Shown here one piece after another: positions 43,116 through 52,109 of a DNA stretch of 64,000 bases. This stretch comes from Bifidobacterium psychraerophilum (GTDB lineage: Bacteria; Actinomycetota; Actinomycetes; Actinomycetales; Bifidobacteriaceae), in the NCBI RefSeq assembly GCF_000741705.1, contig NZ_JGZI01000009.1, positions 558,001 to 622,000 of the forward strand, read 5' to 3'. The notes beneath the pieces are model-generated. The model had not been told where the DNA came from. It made no database searches and was given only the letters and a program-made list of their open reading frames with translations. A program made the position numbers and the translations under genes. Every line of letters begins with the position of its first letter. The stretch's first letter is position 1.

Positions 43116-44078
43116 TCACTTCTCGCTTTCGCCTGCCGCCTTGTCGGTATCGGCTTTACTGGCGTTCGACTTGTTCGTGCCCGTCTTCGTGGCAGATGTC
43201 CGAGCGCTGTCGGTCTTGGCGGTCTCGCTCTGGGGGGATTTATTCTGAGCGGTGCTGGCCTGAGTCGTGCCCTTCCCGGCGCTGCCCTTAGCGGATGTGC
43301 TCTTTCCTGTGGCGCTCTTCCGGGCTGTGCTCTTCTGACCAGTGCTCTTCTGACCAGTGTTCTTCTGACCAGTGTTCTTCCGGGCAGTGCTCTTTCTGGT
43401 GGTGCTTGTACTGGCTGCGCTCTTCCTGGCAGTACCCGTCGTTTCCGTGCCGTCTGACTTGCCGTCCGCCTTGTCAGATGCGCTCGATGACGCACCTGAA
43501 GCGTTTCCGCCGGTGCTCTTTTTCGCGGCCGTTCTGCTGCGGGTCTGGCTTGTCGTGGACGTCTTCCTGGCGGCACCTGTCTTCTTGGTGGCACCTGTGC
43601 TGCCGTCTGCGGTGGATGCCGCCTTTTTGGCCGCGCTCGCGGTGCTGCTACCCGCGCGTTTCACTGCGGTCGAGGCTTTCTTGGCCGTGGCTGCCGCGCT
43701 TCGGGAGACCTTGGCAGTGGTCTTCTTCGCAGCGGATGCGGCGGCTGCCGTGCCTGTCGATGCGGCCTTCTTGACGCTTTCAGCGCCCTTGGCAACGCTT
43801 TTCTTCGCGGATGCCGTCGCCTTCGTGGCTGATTTCCTGACCTGCTCGGCCTCCTCACGCGTGCTGTGCGCGGTCTCGGCGGTGGCCTCGGCCACGGCAT
43901 CGCCAGCGTCCTCGGCGCTCTGTCGTACGTTCTGTCTGGCATCCTCAAGCTTGTCGGACACGACTTTGGCCACGTCGGCAAGTTTTTCGATCACCGTGAT
44001 TCTCGCCTTGCCTGCCATGTCGACGATTTGCTCACTCGCCGCGTCAGCAGCTCGTATGGCTTCTTTCAGAAACGTCAT
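43116..44078 (-). CDS. Histone-H1-like Lys/Ala/Ser/Thr-rich protein
   Basis: 320 residues from an ATG with GGAGG upstream. Residues 1 to about 90 form an acidic-to-neutral amphipathic helix region (FLKEAIRAADAASEQIVDM, DKLEDARQNVRQSAED). The rest is made of short Lys/Ala/Ser/Thr motifs such as AAKK, TARKS and TGQKS, with almost no hydrophobic residues. This resembles histone H1-like C-terminal tails and the basic tail of mycobacterial HBHA. DNA or polysaccharide binding is likely, with the nucleoid as one possible place. A run of TGQKN/S units shows length-variable repeats. Confidence 0.72.
   Translation of the reverse strand: MTFLKEAIRAADAASEQIVDMAGKARITVIEKLADVAKVVSDKLEDARQNVRQSAEDAGDAVAEATAETAHSTREEAEQVRKSATKATASAKKSVAKGAESVKKAASTGTAAAASAAKKTTAKVSRSAAATAKKASTAVKRAGSSTASAAKKAASTADGSTGATKKTGAARKTSTTSQTRSRTAAKKSTGGNASGASSSASDKADGKSDGTETTGTARKSAASTSTTRKSTARKNTGQKNTGQKSTGQKSTARKSATGKSTSAKGSAGKGTTQASTAQNKSPQSETAKTDSARTSATKTGTNKSNASKADTDKAAGESEK
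43327..43386. repeat. Four 15-bp tandem repeats inside the histone-like gene
   Basis: Units of 15 bases at 43327, 43342, 43357 and 43372 follow the pattern GTGYTCTTCTGACCA; the first two are identical and the last has diverged. In frame they encode repeated TGQK(N/S) pentapeptides, so gain or loss of a unit keeps the frame. Confidence 0.85.
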
Positions 44079-44215
44079 AACAGCCTCCATCTGGGAAACA
44101 GTAATGTCCATATACCTTACAGGACAACGGTCCGCAAGTACATCGGAGCGGTCCCGAGGCCTTCGTATCGCTGATGCGGCACCGAGTGGTATATGTGTGG
44201 GGCCATACTTTGGGT

Positions 44216-45160
44216 ATGAAGAAGTTTAAAGAGCGCTTCGATGTGTTCAGCGATGCCGTGTTCGCCATAATCCTCACCATCATGGTGTTGGAAGTGCCCG
44301 TCGAGGTTATTGACGGAAGACTTGACTATGTTCAGCTCGGGCAGAACATCGGGGTGTATGTGGTCAGTTTCTGCTTCGTGGCGGACTGCTGGTACAAGCA
44401 TGCGCTGATGTTCAACGAGGTCGAGGAGGTATCCCATAGGATCATCATCCGTGATTTCATTCTGCTGCTTGCCATCTCATTGATTCCGGCATTCACGAAG
44501 CTCATGATCTCGGACATCACGCAGACCACGGTCATGCTCTGTGGTGCGGCCTACCTTGTGGTCACCGTTCTGGAGATTCTGATAGCACGATCCATCCTCC
44601 CCTCGAAATACAACGACGCGGAAGAGATGAAAACCGTATACACCTACATCTTCGGCAAAACCAATCTCAGCAGCATTCTGCTCATCGCCGGATTCATCGC
44701 GATCGCATACTTCAGTCCTGTGGCGGGTCTGGTGCTGTTCATCATCATCCCTATCCGCTCATTCATATCGAATGCTTCGAAACAGCAGAATCTGGCCGAT
44801 ATATCCGAACTCAAACCTGTCGGCGTGAGCAGCTTCATGAAGCTTTCGGAAAGCGACAAACGCAAATTCCTGGCCTTCCTGCGACGATACATTCATGAGG
44901 TGCGAAGAGCGGACAGCGATTCGGATGCGAAAAGGGCGGCATGGGAGCATTTCGTGCAGGAGGTCCAGCGTTCCTTCGGCATCAGCGAGCAACAGGCATC
45001 CGAGTGGTTCCGTGATGCCGCCGATCACCGTGCGCAAGCAAGGGAAGGACGTCCGCCGGTGGACCGCCCATCCAGGCAGGCGGTGCAGCGTATGGATGGA
45101 AGCGGTGGTTACGGGCGTGATGGGGGCAGGGAGCGTCACACCCGTCAGCACCAAGCTTGA
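44216..45160 (+). CDS. TMEM175-family (DUF1211) membrane protein
   Basis: 314 residues. The signature RFDVFSDAVFAIILTIMVLE lies at the N-terminus, the FSD-type motif of bacterial TMEM175 channels, which conduct K+. Five or six hydrophobic helices cover residues about 10-190. A hydrophilic C-terminal tail of about 115 residues, ending in an Arg/Gln/Gly-rich stretch, is longer than usual. The ATG at 44216 fits the family; an upstream ATG adds only a short polar segment. Confidence 0.85.
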   Translation: MKKFKERFDVFSDAVFAIILTIMVLEVPVEVIDGRLDYVQLGQNIGVYVVSFCFVADCWYKHALMFNEVEEVSHRIIIRDFILLLAISLIPAFTKLMISDITQTTVMLCGAAYLVVTVLEILIARSILPSKYNDAEEMKTVYTYIFGKTNLSSILLIAGFIAIAYFSPVAGLVLFIIIPIRSFISNASKQQNLADISELKPVGVSSFMKLSESDKRKFLAFLRRYIHEVRRADSDSDAKRAAWEHFVQEVQRSFGISEQQASEWFRDAADHRAQAREGRPPVDRPSRQAVQRMDGSGGYGRDGGRERHTRQHQA

Positions 45161-45268
45161 CCAGCGCCGATAATGGGTGTTGGGGAACACACTTACTGTG
45201 GCAGTACCAGACAAGAAACGAAGCAAAGGCGAAGCCGGGACAGTGGCTGAGCAAGAGGGGGAGTAATC

Positions 45269-46294
45269 GTGGATAGCGATTCGCTGGTAAGCATCATCGT
45301 TCCGGTCTATGGGGTCGAGGAATTCCTCGATGCCAGCGTGCGCAGTGCCTTGGCCCAGACGCATCGGAATATCGAACTCATCCTCGTGGATGACGAGTCG
45401 CCGGACCGTTGCCCCCAGATGTGCGATGAGTGGGCGGCCAAGGACGACAGGGTCAAGGTGATCCACCAGCGCAATGGTGGAATCTCCGCAGCCAGGAATG
45501 CCGGTTTGAAAGTGGCGGCCGGGGCCTACATCTACTTCATGGATCCGGACGATCTGATCGAGCCGAATCTGGTCGAACGCTGCCTGAGTGCGATGCAGGA
45601 GCATGATGCCGATCTGGTGATGTTCCAATTCGACACGATCGGCGAATCCGGCACCGAGCTTGAATCCTCATACAAACATAACGATTACAGCGACTCGACG
45701 GTGCTGACACCGCAGGAAGCCATCAAACTGCAGATCCAGTCGGAGATCAACGGGTACTTTTGGGCCTTCCTCGCACCGGCCTCCACCTATCTCGACCATG
45801 ATTTCTCATTCCCGGTCGGCAGGAAGATCGAGGATATGGCACGCATCTGCAATGTCATCGGTGAATCGAAACGGATCGTCCGCATTCCCGATGCGCTCTA
45901 CCATTACCGTCTGCGCAGCGGATCGGCGATGGGCGCGATCTCCACTTCGAATATGAGCGATTGGCTCCAGGCCGCCGAGGACCGCGAGAACTACATCCGC
46001 GGACGGTATCCGGAATTGAAACGCTACGTCGCCCTTCAGACCCTGAACATCCTGGGGAATACGGACTTTGAGACCATCAGGCAGAGCATCGTCTACGGAT
46101 TGAAGATCGATCCGGAGTCGCGCACGAAATTCAAGGATCGTATGCAGGGATTCCTCGACGACCTTGAGGACACGGATATTTCGGAAAAGGTCAAAACCGT
46201 TGTCGATTTCTTCAGGGGCGACCAGAGTGATGCGGATGCCGATCGGGTGCCGGAGTCCGGGGCCGATCCCGTTCCCGTGCAGACCGGGAAATAA
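45269..46294 (+). CDS. Glycosyltransferase family 2
   Basis: 341 residues starting at a GTG after GAGGGGGA. The GT-A fold is clear: SIIVPVYGVEEFLDASVRSAL, the first Asp pair in LILVDDESPD, and the DxD-type motif FMDPDDLIE near residue 92. It transfers a sugar from a nucleotide donor to an unknown acceptor, as in wall polysaccharide or teichoic-like polymer synthesis. No membrane helix is evident. There is no glycan cluster around it. Confidence 0.88.
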   Translation: MDSDSLVSIIVPVYGVEEFLDASVRSALAQTHRNIELILVDDESPDRCPQMCDEWAAKDDRVKVIHQRNGGISAARNAGLKVAAGAYIYFMDPDDLIEPNLVERCLSAMQEHDADLVMFQFDTIGESGTELESSYKHNDYSDSTVLTPQEAIKLQIQSEINGYFWAFLAPASTYLDHDFSFPVGRKIEDMARICNVIGESKRIVRIPDALYHYRLRSGSAMGAISTSNMSDWLQAAEDRENYIRGRYPELKRYVALQTLNILGNTDFETIRQSIVYGLKIDPESRTKFKDRMQGFLDDLEDTDISEKVKTVVDFFRGDQSDADADRVPESGADPVPVQTGK

Positions 46295-46474
46295 ACGGAG
46301 GGATGGTCCTGCCCCGGCGCGGCAGAGGATTTGATGTGCCGGAGTGTGAAACGCACATGAATATGGCGTGTCGTGACATCTGCGGGAATTGGGAGCAGAG
46401 TAATACCGAAGCTATGATGCGGTTGGTCGGGATGCCGACTGCGACTTCAATCGGATGATGTTGGAAGGGTTGCA

Positions 46475-47485
46475 ATGAAATATGCGGTGATCGGTGCCGG
46501 TGGCATGGGTGTGCAGTACGGTGTGCTGCTTCAGGAATTCGCAGGCAAGGATGTCGATTTCATCGATACCTGGCAGGACAATGTCGAGAAGATCCGGGAA
46601 CAGGGCGGCGTCTACGTCTCCCAGGATGAGCAGGATCGCCATCTCGCCCCGATCAGCATTTTCTATCCTGAGGAATACCAGGGCGACCCCGATGTCTGGA
46701 TCGTGTTCCTCAAGCAGATGCAGCTCGACGACGTGCTCAAACGCTGTGCGGGCCTGTTCCGGGAGCACCAGTATGTGTTCTCCGCGATGAACGGTTACGG
46801 GCACTTCGAAAAGCTTGCCGCCTACTTCGACAAATCGCATATCTTCGGCGGCACCGCCCTGATCGGCGCCGAGGTCTATGGTCCGGGGGATATGAACTTC
46901 ACCGGCGGGGCAACGGCGAAAGCCATGAATATGTGCGCCTACGACGAAGAGCATGAGGACGAGGCCCGTGCACGGGTCGAACAGGATATATACGAGGATT
47001 TCACCAAGGCCACGTTGAACCCGACCATCGTCAGCAACTTCATGGGCATGTGCATGGCGAAAATCGTGTTCAATTCGGTGCTCAACACACTGTGCACGAT
47101 GTACCAGATCCGCTTCGGCGAATTCATGCGGCATCCCGGAGCCCGGTGGATGACCGAACAGTTGGTCGATGAGGCGTATACGGCGGCGGAGAAGGCCGGG
47201 CTTACCCTGCTCGGCACCAGGGAGTCCGAGGTGGAGACGATCTGCCATACCGCAGGCGTGGCGCACCCTCTCCATTACCCTTCGATGTATCAGGACCTCA
47301 CCAAGGGGCGTCCGACGGAAGTGGATTACATCAACGGCTACATCGCGTCGATCGGACGCGAGCATGGATACGAATGCCGTCTGCACGAGTTCGCCACCCA
47401 GGAGCTGCATCTGGCCGAATTGGCGTTCAGCATCCATCATCCGGAATTCTCCGGTCATGCGCATCAGGGTGACGCCAAAGCCTAG
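46475..47485 (+). CDS. Ketopantoate reductase-family protein
   Basis: 336 residues with the N-terminal dinucleotide motif GAGGMG (8-13) and a C-terminal helical domain containing KIVFNSVLNTLCTM and HYPSMYQDLTKGRPTEVDYINGYI, which match the PanE/ApbA family. GGAAGGG precedes the ATG. The family reduces 2-oxo acids with NADPH. The next gene is also a 2-hydroxy-acid dehydrogenase, so pantothenate synthesis is not the only possible role. The start of a tail-region His-rich stretch (SIHHPEFSGHAH) is unusual. Confidence 0.85.
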   Translation: MKYAVIGAGGMGVQYGVLLQEFAGKDVDFIDTWQDNVEKIREQGGVYVSQDEQDRHLAPISIFYPEEYQGDPDVWIVFLKQMQLDDVLKRCAGLFREHQYVFSAMNGYGHFEKLAAYFDKSHIFGGTALIGAEVYGPGDMNFTGGATAKAMNMCAYDEEHEDEARARVEQDIYEDFTKATLNPTIVSNFMGMCMAKIVFNSVLNTLCTMYQIRFGEFMRHPGARWMTEQLVDEAYTAAEKAGLTLLGTRESEVETICHTAGVAHPLHYPSMYQDLTKGRPTEVDYINGYIASIGREHGYECRLHEFATQELHLAELAFSIHHPEFSGHAHQGDAKA

Positions 47486-47549
47486 CCGCGGCTTGCACAT
47501 GGACGGGATCGCGTCAGCGATCTGCAGGAACACAGCATCAAGGAGCATT

Positions 47550-48629
47550 ATGTCGTATCGACCGGTTTCCATAGGCATCATTGGTCTCGGGCACGTGGGA
47601 CCGCACGTCGCCAACAGTCTCATCCTTCAAGGCGTGGCGGATCAGTTGCTGCTCTGCGACACGAATGAGGAGAAGCTGGCGGCGGAGGTCCAGGATCTCA
47701 ACGATTCAACGGTGTTCGCCCCGCATCGTGCGGTCGTGGTCAATTGCCATGCCGATTACGAGCGCCTGGCGCAGTGCGACATCATCGTGAATTCAGCCGG
47801 GCAGGTCACGCTTTCCGCGATCAGCCGGACGGGTGAGCTCTTCAAGGCGATTGACGATGTCCGCTCCTATGTCGGCAGGATAGCCGCCGCAGGATTCACG
47901 GGTTTCTGGGTCAATGTATCGAATCCCTGCGATGTGGTCACCCGCGAGATCCACAGGCTTTCGGGATTGCCCGCAAGCCACGTCATGGGGACGGGGACTG
48001 TGCTTGACTCGGCACGACTGCGCACCGTCATATCCCTGAAAACGGGTCTTGCGCCTGAATCGATTCAGGCGTATATGATCGGCGAACACGGCAACACCCA
48101 GATCGCCGCCTGGTCCTCGATCAGTTTCGCAGGCAAGCTGCTCAGCGAACTCGGTGCCGCCCGGCCGCGCGATCATGCGGAACAGGGCGGTGAAGCCGGG
48201 AAGTCCCAGACGTCCGCCGGATCCGGAATCTACGACCTGGATGCCGCCGAGGTTGAGGCCAAGGCGCGTGAAGGCGGATATGTGGCGTATCGGGGCAAGC
48301 AGTGCACCGAATACGCGATCGGCAATGCGGCGGCCCGGCTCGTGCGGGCGATACTTCACGATGAGCATGTGGTGCTGTCCGCCTCGGTGCAATTGAATGG
48401 CGAATACGGACAGGATGGTCTGTTCATCTCGGTGCCCAGCGTCATCGGCGCCGAAGGTGCCGGGGATATCTTCGAGCTGAGTTTGAACGATCAGGAGCGT
48501 GCGGGTTTCGAGGCTTCCTGCGATGCGGTGAGGGACAACTACGCCAAACTTGCGCCGATGTCGGTCCAGGCCGCCAGAACGGTTCCGGTCGTCGTACCGC
48601 GTCACCAGGGGGATGACCGTTTCGAGTGA
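47550..48629 (+). CDS. L-2-hydroxyisocaproate dehydrogenase-like enzyme
   Basis: 359 residues of the LDH/MDH superfamily, with the NAD motif GLGHVGPHVA. The segment after the substrate loop (NSAGQVTLSAISRTGELF), the motif GTGTVLDSARLR and the catalytic His in MIGEHGNTQIAAWSS agree best with L-HicDH of lactobacilli. That family reduces medium-chain and branched 2-oxo acids such as those from leucine, methionine or phenylalanine. AAGGAG lies just before the ATG. It is 64 bases after the ketopantoate-reductase-family gene and ahead of the methionine-type importer. An insert near residue 210 (AEQGGEAGKSQTSAGSG) is not typical. Confidence 0.82.
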   Translation: MSYRPVSIGIIGLGHVGPHVANSLILQGVADQLLLCDTNEEKLAAEVQDLNDSTVFAPHRAVVVNCHADYERLAQCDIIVNSAGQVTLSAISRTGELFKAIDDVRSYVGRIAAAGFTGFWVNVSNPCDVVTREIHRLSGLPASHVMGTGTVLDSARLRTVISLKTGLAPESIQAYMIGEHGNTQIAAWSSISFAGKLLSELGAARPRDHAEQGGEAGKSQTSAGSGIYDLDAAEVEAKAREGGYVAYRGKQCTEYAIGNAAARLVRAILHDEHVVLSASVQLNGEYGQDGLFISVPSVIGAEGAGDIFELSLNDQERAGFEASCDAVRDNYAKLAPMSVQAARTVPVVVPRHQGDDRFE

Positions 48630-48771
48630 AGTCTCATCGGCACCCGGGACGTTATCAATTCTAATTAAGTGTTCCTATAAGTTTTTCCATGAGGCGCGCC
48701 ATGTCTTTGCCGCGCGATGTTCACTAGCATGGCACGGGACATTGCATTTTGTGTTGTGAAAGAGAGAGACC

Positions 48772-49587
48772 ATGAAGAAGAAGATACTGGCTGGAGCGCT
48801 CGCGATCATCACCTCCCTGAGCCTCGCCGCATGCGGCAGCAGCTCATCGTCCGAGGAAAGCCACGACTATGTGGTGGGTGTCGCCAGTGACCAGCAGAAG
48901 GAAATCTGGGAATACGTCGGCGACCAGGTGAAGAAGGAGGGCATCACCATCGATGTGAAGCTCTTCTCGGGATACACCGAGGAGAACCCGGCGCTTGTGG
49001 ACGGCAGCCTTGACCTCAACAGCTTCCAGCACGTCGCCTTCCTCAACAATTTCAACAAGGAGAACAACGCAGACCTCGTGCCTATCGGCTATACGCTGAT
49101 CTCGCCCTTCGGCCTGTACTCCGACAAGATCAAGGATTACAAGGATCTCAAGGACGGCGATACCGTCGCCATCCCGAACGATGTCACCAATGGCGGCCGC
49201 GCACTGCAGCTGCTCGACGCGATCGGTGTGATCAAGCTCAAGTCCGACGCCCCGGATTCGCCGACCACGAAGGATATCGCAAGCTACGTCAAGAAGATCA
49301 CCATCAAGGAACTGCAGGCCGACCAGATCGCCGCTGCCCTGCCTGATGTGACCGCCGCAACGATCAACACGAACTATGTGACCGATCAGCTGCACACCAC
49401 GCCCAAGGATTCGGCCATCTACATCGACACCGACCACATCGACAAGGTGAACGAAATCTACAGGAACGTCATCGCCGTGCGCAAGGAAGACAAGGACAAG
49501 GCCGACTTCAAGAAGATCGTCAAGGCATACCAGAGCGATGCCGTGGCGAAGCTCATCGAGAAGACCAACGACATTCCTGCCTGGTGA
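48772..49587 (+). CDS. metQ: Methionine-type ABC transporter binding lipoprotein
   Basis: NlpA/MetQ-family lipoprotein of 271 residues. The signal peptide ends in LAAC with Cys21. Family marks are DVKLFSGYTEENPALVDGSLDLNSFQH and ISPFGLYSDKIKDYKDLKDGDTVAIPNDVTNGGRALQLL. It binds methionine or a related amino acid outside the membrane. AAAGAGAGAG precedes the ATG. The 142 bases upstream are AT-rich and may hold the promoter. The following metN and metI complete the importer. Confidence 0.9.
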   Translation: MKKKILAGALAIITSLSLAACGSSSSSEESHDYVVGVASDQQKEIWEYVGDQVKKEGITIDVKLFSGYTEENPALVDGSLDLNSFQHVAFLNNFNKENNADLVPIGYTLISPFGLYSDKIKDYKDLKDGDTVAIPNDVTNGGRALQLLDAIGVIKLKSDAPDSPTTKDIASYVKKITIKELQADQIAAALPDVTAATINTNYVTDQLHTTPKDSAIYIDTDHIDKVNEIYRNVIAVRKEDKDKADFKKIVKAYQSDAVAKLIEKTNDIPAW

Positions 49588-49669
49588 TCCGCGGCAATCC
49601 AGCGGATGGATGCCATAATAGGGATGTTCTCGTTCCATGGGGCATCGGAACGTTAATCCCGAAGACCTT

Positions 49670-49696
49670 GGAGGAGACTGGTATCCAGTCTCCTCC
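49670..49696 (+). terminator. Hairpin between metQ and metN
   Basis: Perfect 12-bp arms, GGAGGAGACTGG and CCAGTCTCCTCC, around a TAT loop, followed by CTTTGC. It may partly end transcription after metQ so that the binding protein is made in excess, or protect the metQ message. Confidence 0.65.
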
Positions 49697-49720
49697 CTTT
49701 GCAGTGTGCAGTACCGATAG

Positions 49721-50782
49721 ATGCGTGGTGATCAGCGCATGGTGAGTGAGGCGAAAGTGATAGAGCTCAGTGACATCGTGGTGTCCTTCGGGCAGAAACA
49801 GCATGCTGTTACTGCCGTGGATCATGTCTCCCTCAGCGTGGACAAGGGGTCGATCTACGGCATCGTTGGCTTTTCGGGTGCCGGCAAATCGACACTGGTG
49901 CGTGTGATCAACCTCTTGCAGCGTCCGGATAGCGGATCCGTGGTGGTCGATGGCGTTGATCTGCTGGGGCTGTCAACCCAGAAGCTGCGCAAAGAGCGCA
50001 AAAACATCGGCATGATCTTCCAGCATTTCAACCTGATGGAATCACGCACGGTGTTCGACAACGTCGCCTTCGCGCTCAAAGGCAGCGGATTGAACAAGCA
50101 GGAGCGCCGTGAGCGCATCGAACATCTGCTTGATCTGGTGGGGATCCTCGACAAGCAAAAGTCGTACCCCGACCAGCTCTCCGGTGGACAGAAACAGCGT
50201 GTGGCCATCGCCAGGGCCCTGGCGAACGAGCCGAATATTCTGCTCTGCGATGAAGCCACCAGCGCCCTGGACCCGAAGACCACGCTGGCCGTGCTCAAAC
50301 TCCTCAAGGAGATCAACCAGCGCCTCGGTATCACGATCGTGCTCATCACCCACGAGATGCAGGTGGTCAAGGAGATATGCGACACGGTCGCGGTGATGGA
50401 TGCCGGCAGCATCATCGAGCGCGGAGGCGTCGCGGAGATCTTCAGCGATCCCAAGCATGAGCTGACCGCGGATTTCATACGTACCGCAACACATGTGGAG
50501 CAGGCCGAGCAGACCATCGTCGAATATGCGAAGGGCAGGAAGGTCTACGAGCTGAAGTTCTCGGGCGAACGCGCATCCGAACCGGTGATCGTGGAATTGT
50601 ACAAGCGTTTCGGGCTGACCACGAATGTGATGTATGGCAATGTCGAATACCTGCAGAACACCCCGTTGGGGACGATGCTGGTCACCTTCGACAATGACGA
50701 TCATCTTGACAGTGCCAAGGAATTCCTGAATGGGGAGGGCATCTCCATCCAGCAGGTGAACACGGGGGAGCGCAGGGCATGA
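49721..50782 (+). CDS. metN: Methionine-type ABC transporter ATPase
   Basis: 353 residues. Walker A is GFSGAGKST, the signature is LSGGQKQR and Walker B is ILLCDEATSALD. The C-terminal 90 residues form the NIL domain (VIVELYKRFGLTTNVMYGNVEYL), which in MetN binds methionine and inhibits transport when the amino acid is plentiful. An ATG at 49739 with GGTG eight bases upstream may be the true start. The stop overlaps the metI start. Confidence 0.92.
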   Translation: MRGDQRMVSEAKVIELSDIVVSFGQKQHAVTAVDHVSLSVDKGSIYGIVGFSGAGKSTLVRVINLLQRPDSGSVVVDGVDLLGLSTQKLRKERKNIGMIFQHFNLMESRTVFDNVAFALKGSGLNKQERRERIEHLLDLVGILDKQKSYPDQLSGGQKQRVAIARALANEPNILLCDEATSALDPKTTLAVLKLLKEINQRLGITIVLITHEMQVVKEICDTVAVMDAGSIIERGGVAEIFSDPKHELTADFIRTATHVEQAEQTIVEYAKGRKVYELKFSGERASEPVIVELYKRFGLTTNVMYGNVEYLQNTPLGTMLVTFDNDDHLDSAKEFLNGEGISIQQVNTGERRA

Positions 50783-51459
50783 TTGAACAATTACTGCCAA
50801 ATGCAAGTCAGATGACCGACGACTTTGTTCAGGCCACGATAGAGACCATAGTGATGGTTTCCGTCGCAATGGTGATAGCGGGTGTCATCGGTCTGTTGCT
50901 CGGCATCGTGCTGCTGGTCACCGGCGAATACGGTCTGCGTCCCAATCGTGTGGTCTACTGGACCCTTGACCAGATAGTCAATATCGGTCGTTCGATTCCC
51001 TTCATCATCCTGCTGGCCATCATCATGCCTTTCACCCGCCTTCTGGTGGGCACCAGCATCGGCACCACGGCCGTCACCGTGCCGATCGTCGTCGGCACCA
51101 TCCCCTTCTTCGCCCGACAGGTGCAGAACGCCCTGCTTGAGGTCGACCCGGGGGTTGTGGAGGCCGCCAAGGCGATGGGCACCAGTGATACGGGCATCGT
51201 GTTCCGGGTGTATCTGCGCGAGGGTCTGGTATCCCTGATCCGTGCGGCGAGTTTCACCATCATCAACCTCATCGGCCTTACGGCGATGGCGGGTGTGGTC
51301 GGAGGCGGCGGTCTGGGTTCCACCGCCTTGCAGGACGGCTATCAGCGCGGGCGCACCGATGTGACCTTCACCGCCATGGTCCTGATTCTGATCATCGTCT
51401 TCATCACGCAGGTCATCGGCAATATCGCGGTCCGGATAGCGTCGCACGGTCGCAGCTGA
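50779..51459 (+). CDS. metI: Methionine-type ABC transporter permease
   Basis: 226 residues with five or six hydrophobic helices. The MetI marks are NIGRSIPFIILLAI, TTAVTVPIVVGTIPFFARQVQNAL and the EAA loop VVEAAKAMGTSDTGIVFRVYLREG. It starts in an ATGA overlap with metN, so the two are translated together. With MetQ and MetN it forms an importer for methionine or a close relative. Confidence 0.93.
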   Translation: MIEQLLPNASQMTDDFVQATIETIVMVSVAMVIAGVIGLLLGIVLLVTGEYGLRPNRVVYWTLDQIVNIGRSIPFIILLAIIMPFTRLLVGTSIGTTAVTVPIVVGTIPFFARQVQNALLEVDPGVVEAAKAMGTSDTGIVFRVYLREGLVSLIRAASFTIINLIGLTAMAGVVGGGGLGSTALQDGYQRGRTDVTFTAMVLILIIVFITQVIGNIAVRIASHGRS

Positions 51460-51790
51460 GCATAAACCGGCAGTCGGGCATCGGCGTGACTGGGGATGCA
51501 GGCGCCTCGGGCACTGATTCGTGCACCGATTCGTGCAGTGACGTGTGCACTGCTTCATCGACTGTCGCGAGTGCATGGTCAAGTGCACTGTCGTGAGTGG
51601 ACTGTCAAGTGCGATACCTCGGGTATATCCCTGCCTATCCCTGCCAGGCACCATTGCCGTCGGATGTGTCGAATGCATCGGCATATCGGATGCATCGGAT
51701 CGTTCCGGCACCGGAATGCCTATCGCGTGGGATACGCCTTGCGGCTATGCTGATACCAGAACACTTCGGGGGATGTGAAGGGCGGTTGCG
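51460..51790. other. Gene-free stretch with degenerate GTGCA-type repeats
   Basis: No gene is supported in these 331 bases. Positions 51510-51612 hold many short near-repeats (GATTCGTGCA, GTGCACTG, GACTGTC, AAGTGC). Near 51635-51655 TATCCCTGCC is repeated twice. GGATGCATCGG-like units follow near 51670-51700. The last part should contain the promoter of the small membrane protein. Confidence 0.5.
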
Positions 51791-51994
51791 ATGGGGATTT
51801 CATGGAAGCTCGCATTGGTGCTGGGCTGCATCCTGATGGTCGTCGCCGCCTTCCTGTTCGTCATCGTCATGAAACTCCGCGACGCCGGGCAGGAGGAACG
51901 CCTCAGAAAATTCAAGAACGCATTCAACGCGATTCTGCTCGTGGCGGTTGTGATATTCGGCATCATGCTCTTCCTGGTTCCCAAGTCCGCGTGA
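51791..51994 (+). CDS. Small two-helix membrane protein
   Basis: 67 residues. Two hydrophobic helices (about 7-27 and 46-64) are joined by a charged loop, KLRDAGQEERLRKFKNAF. GAAGGG lies about eight bases before the ATG. I do not recognise a family or function. Small proteins of this shape often modulate membrane partners, but nothing nearby points to one. Confidence 0.65.
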   Translation: MGISWKLALVLGCILMVVAAFLFVIVMKLRDAGQEERLRKFKNAFNAILLVAVVIFGIMLFLVPKSA

Positions 51995-52109
51995 CGCCTC
52001 AGGGCCGTTGGCAACGGCCGCACCGGGTGCCAGATGCCCCGTACATGGCAGCGAACAATCTGACGGCTCAGGGCCTCATCTTCGATGCATGCCGCTAGGT
52101 TCCGGGACA

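Noticed and set aside
45198-45266. 22-codon frame (GTG to TAA) just before the glycosyltransferase
   Set aside because: No ribosome site ahead of it; too short to support, although it ends three bases before the next start and could be a leader peptide.
46412-47623. 403-residue minus-strand open frame
   Set aside because: It is antisense to the ketopantoate-reductase-family gene; its His/Arg/Gly-rich content reflects the opposite strand of that gene.
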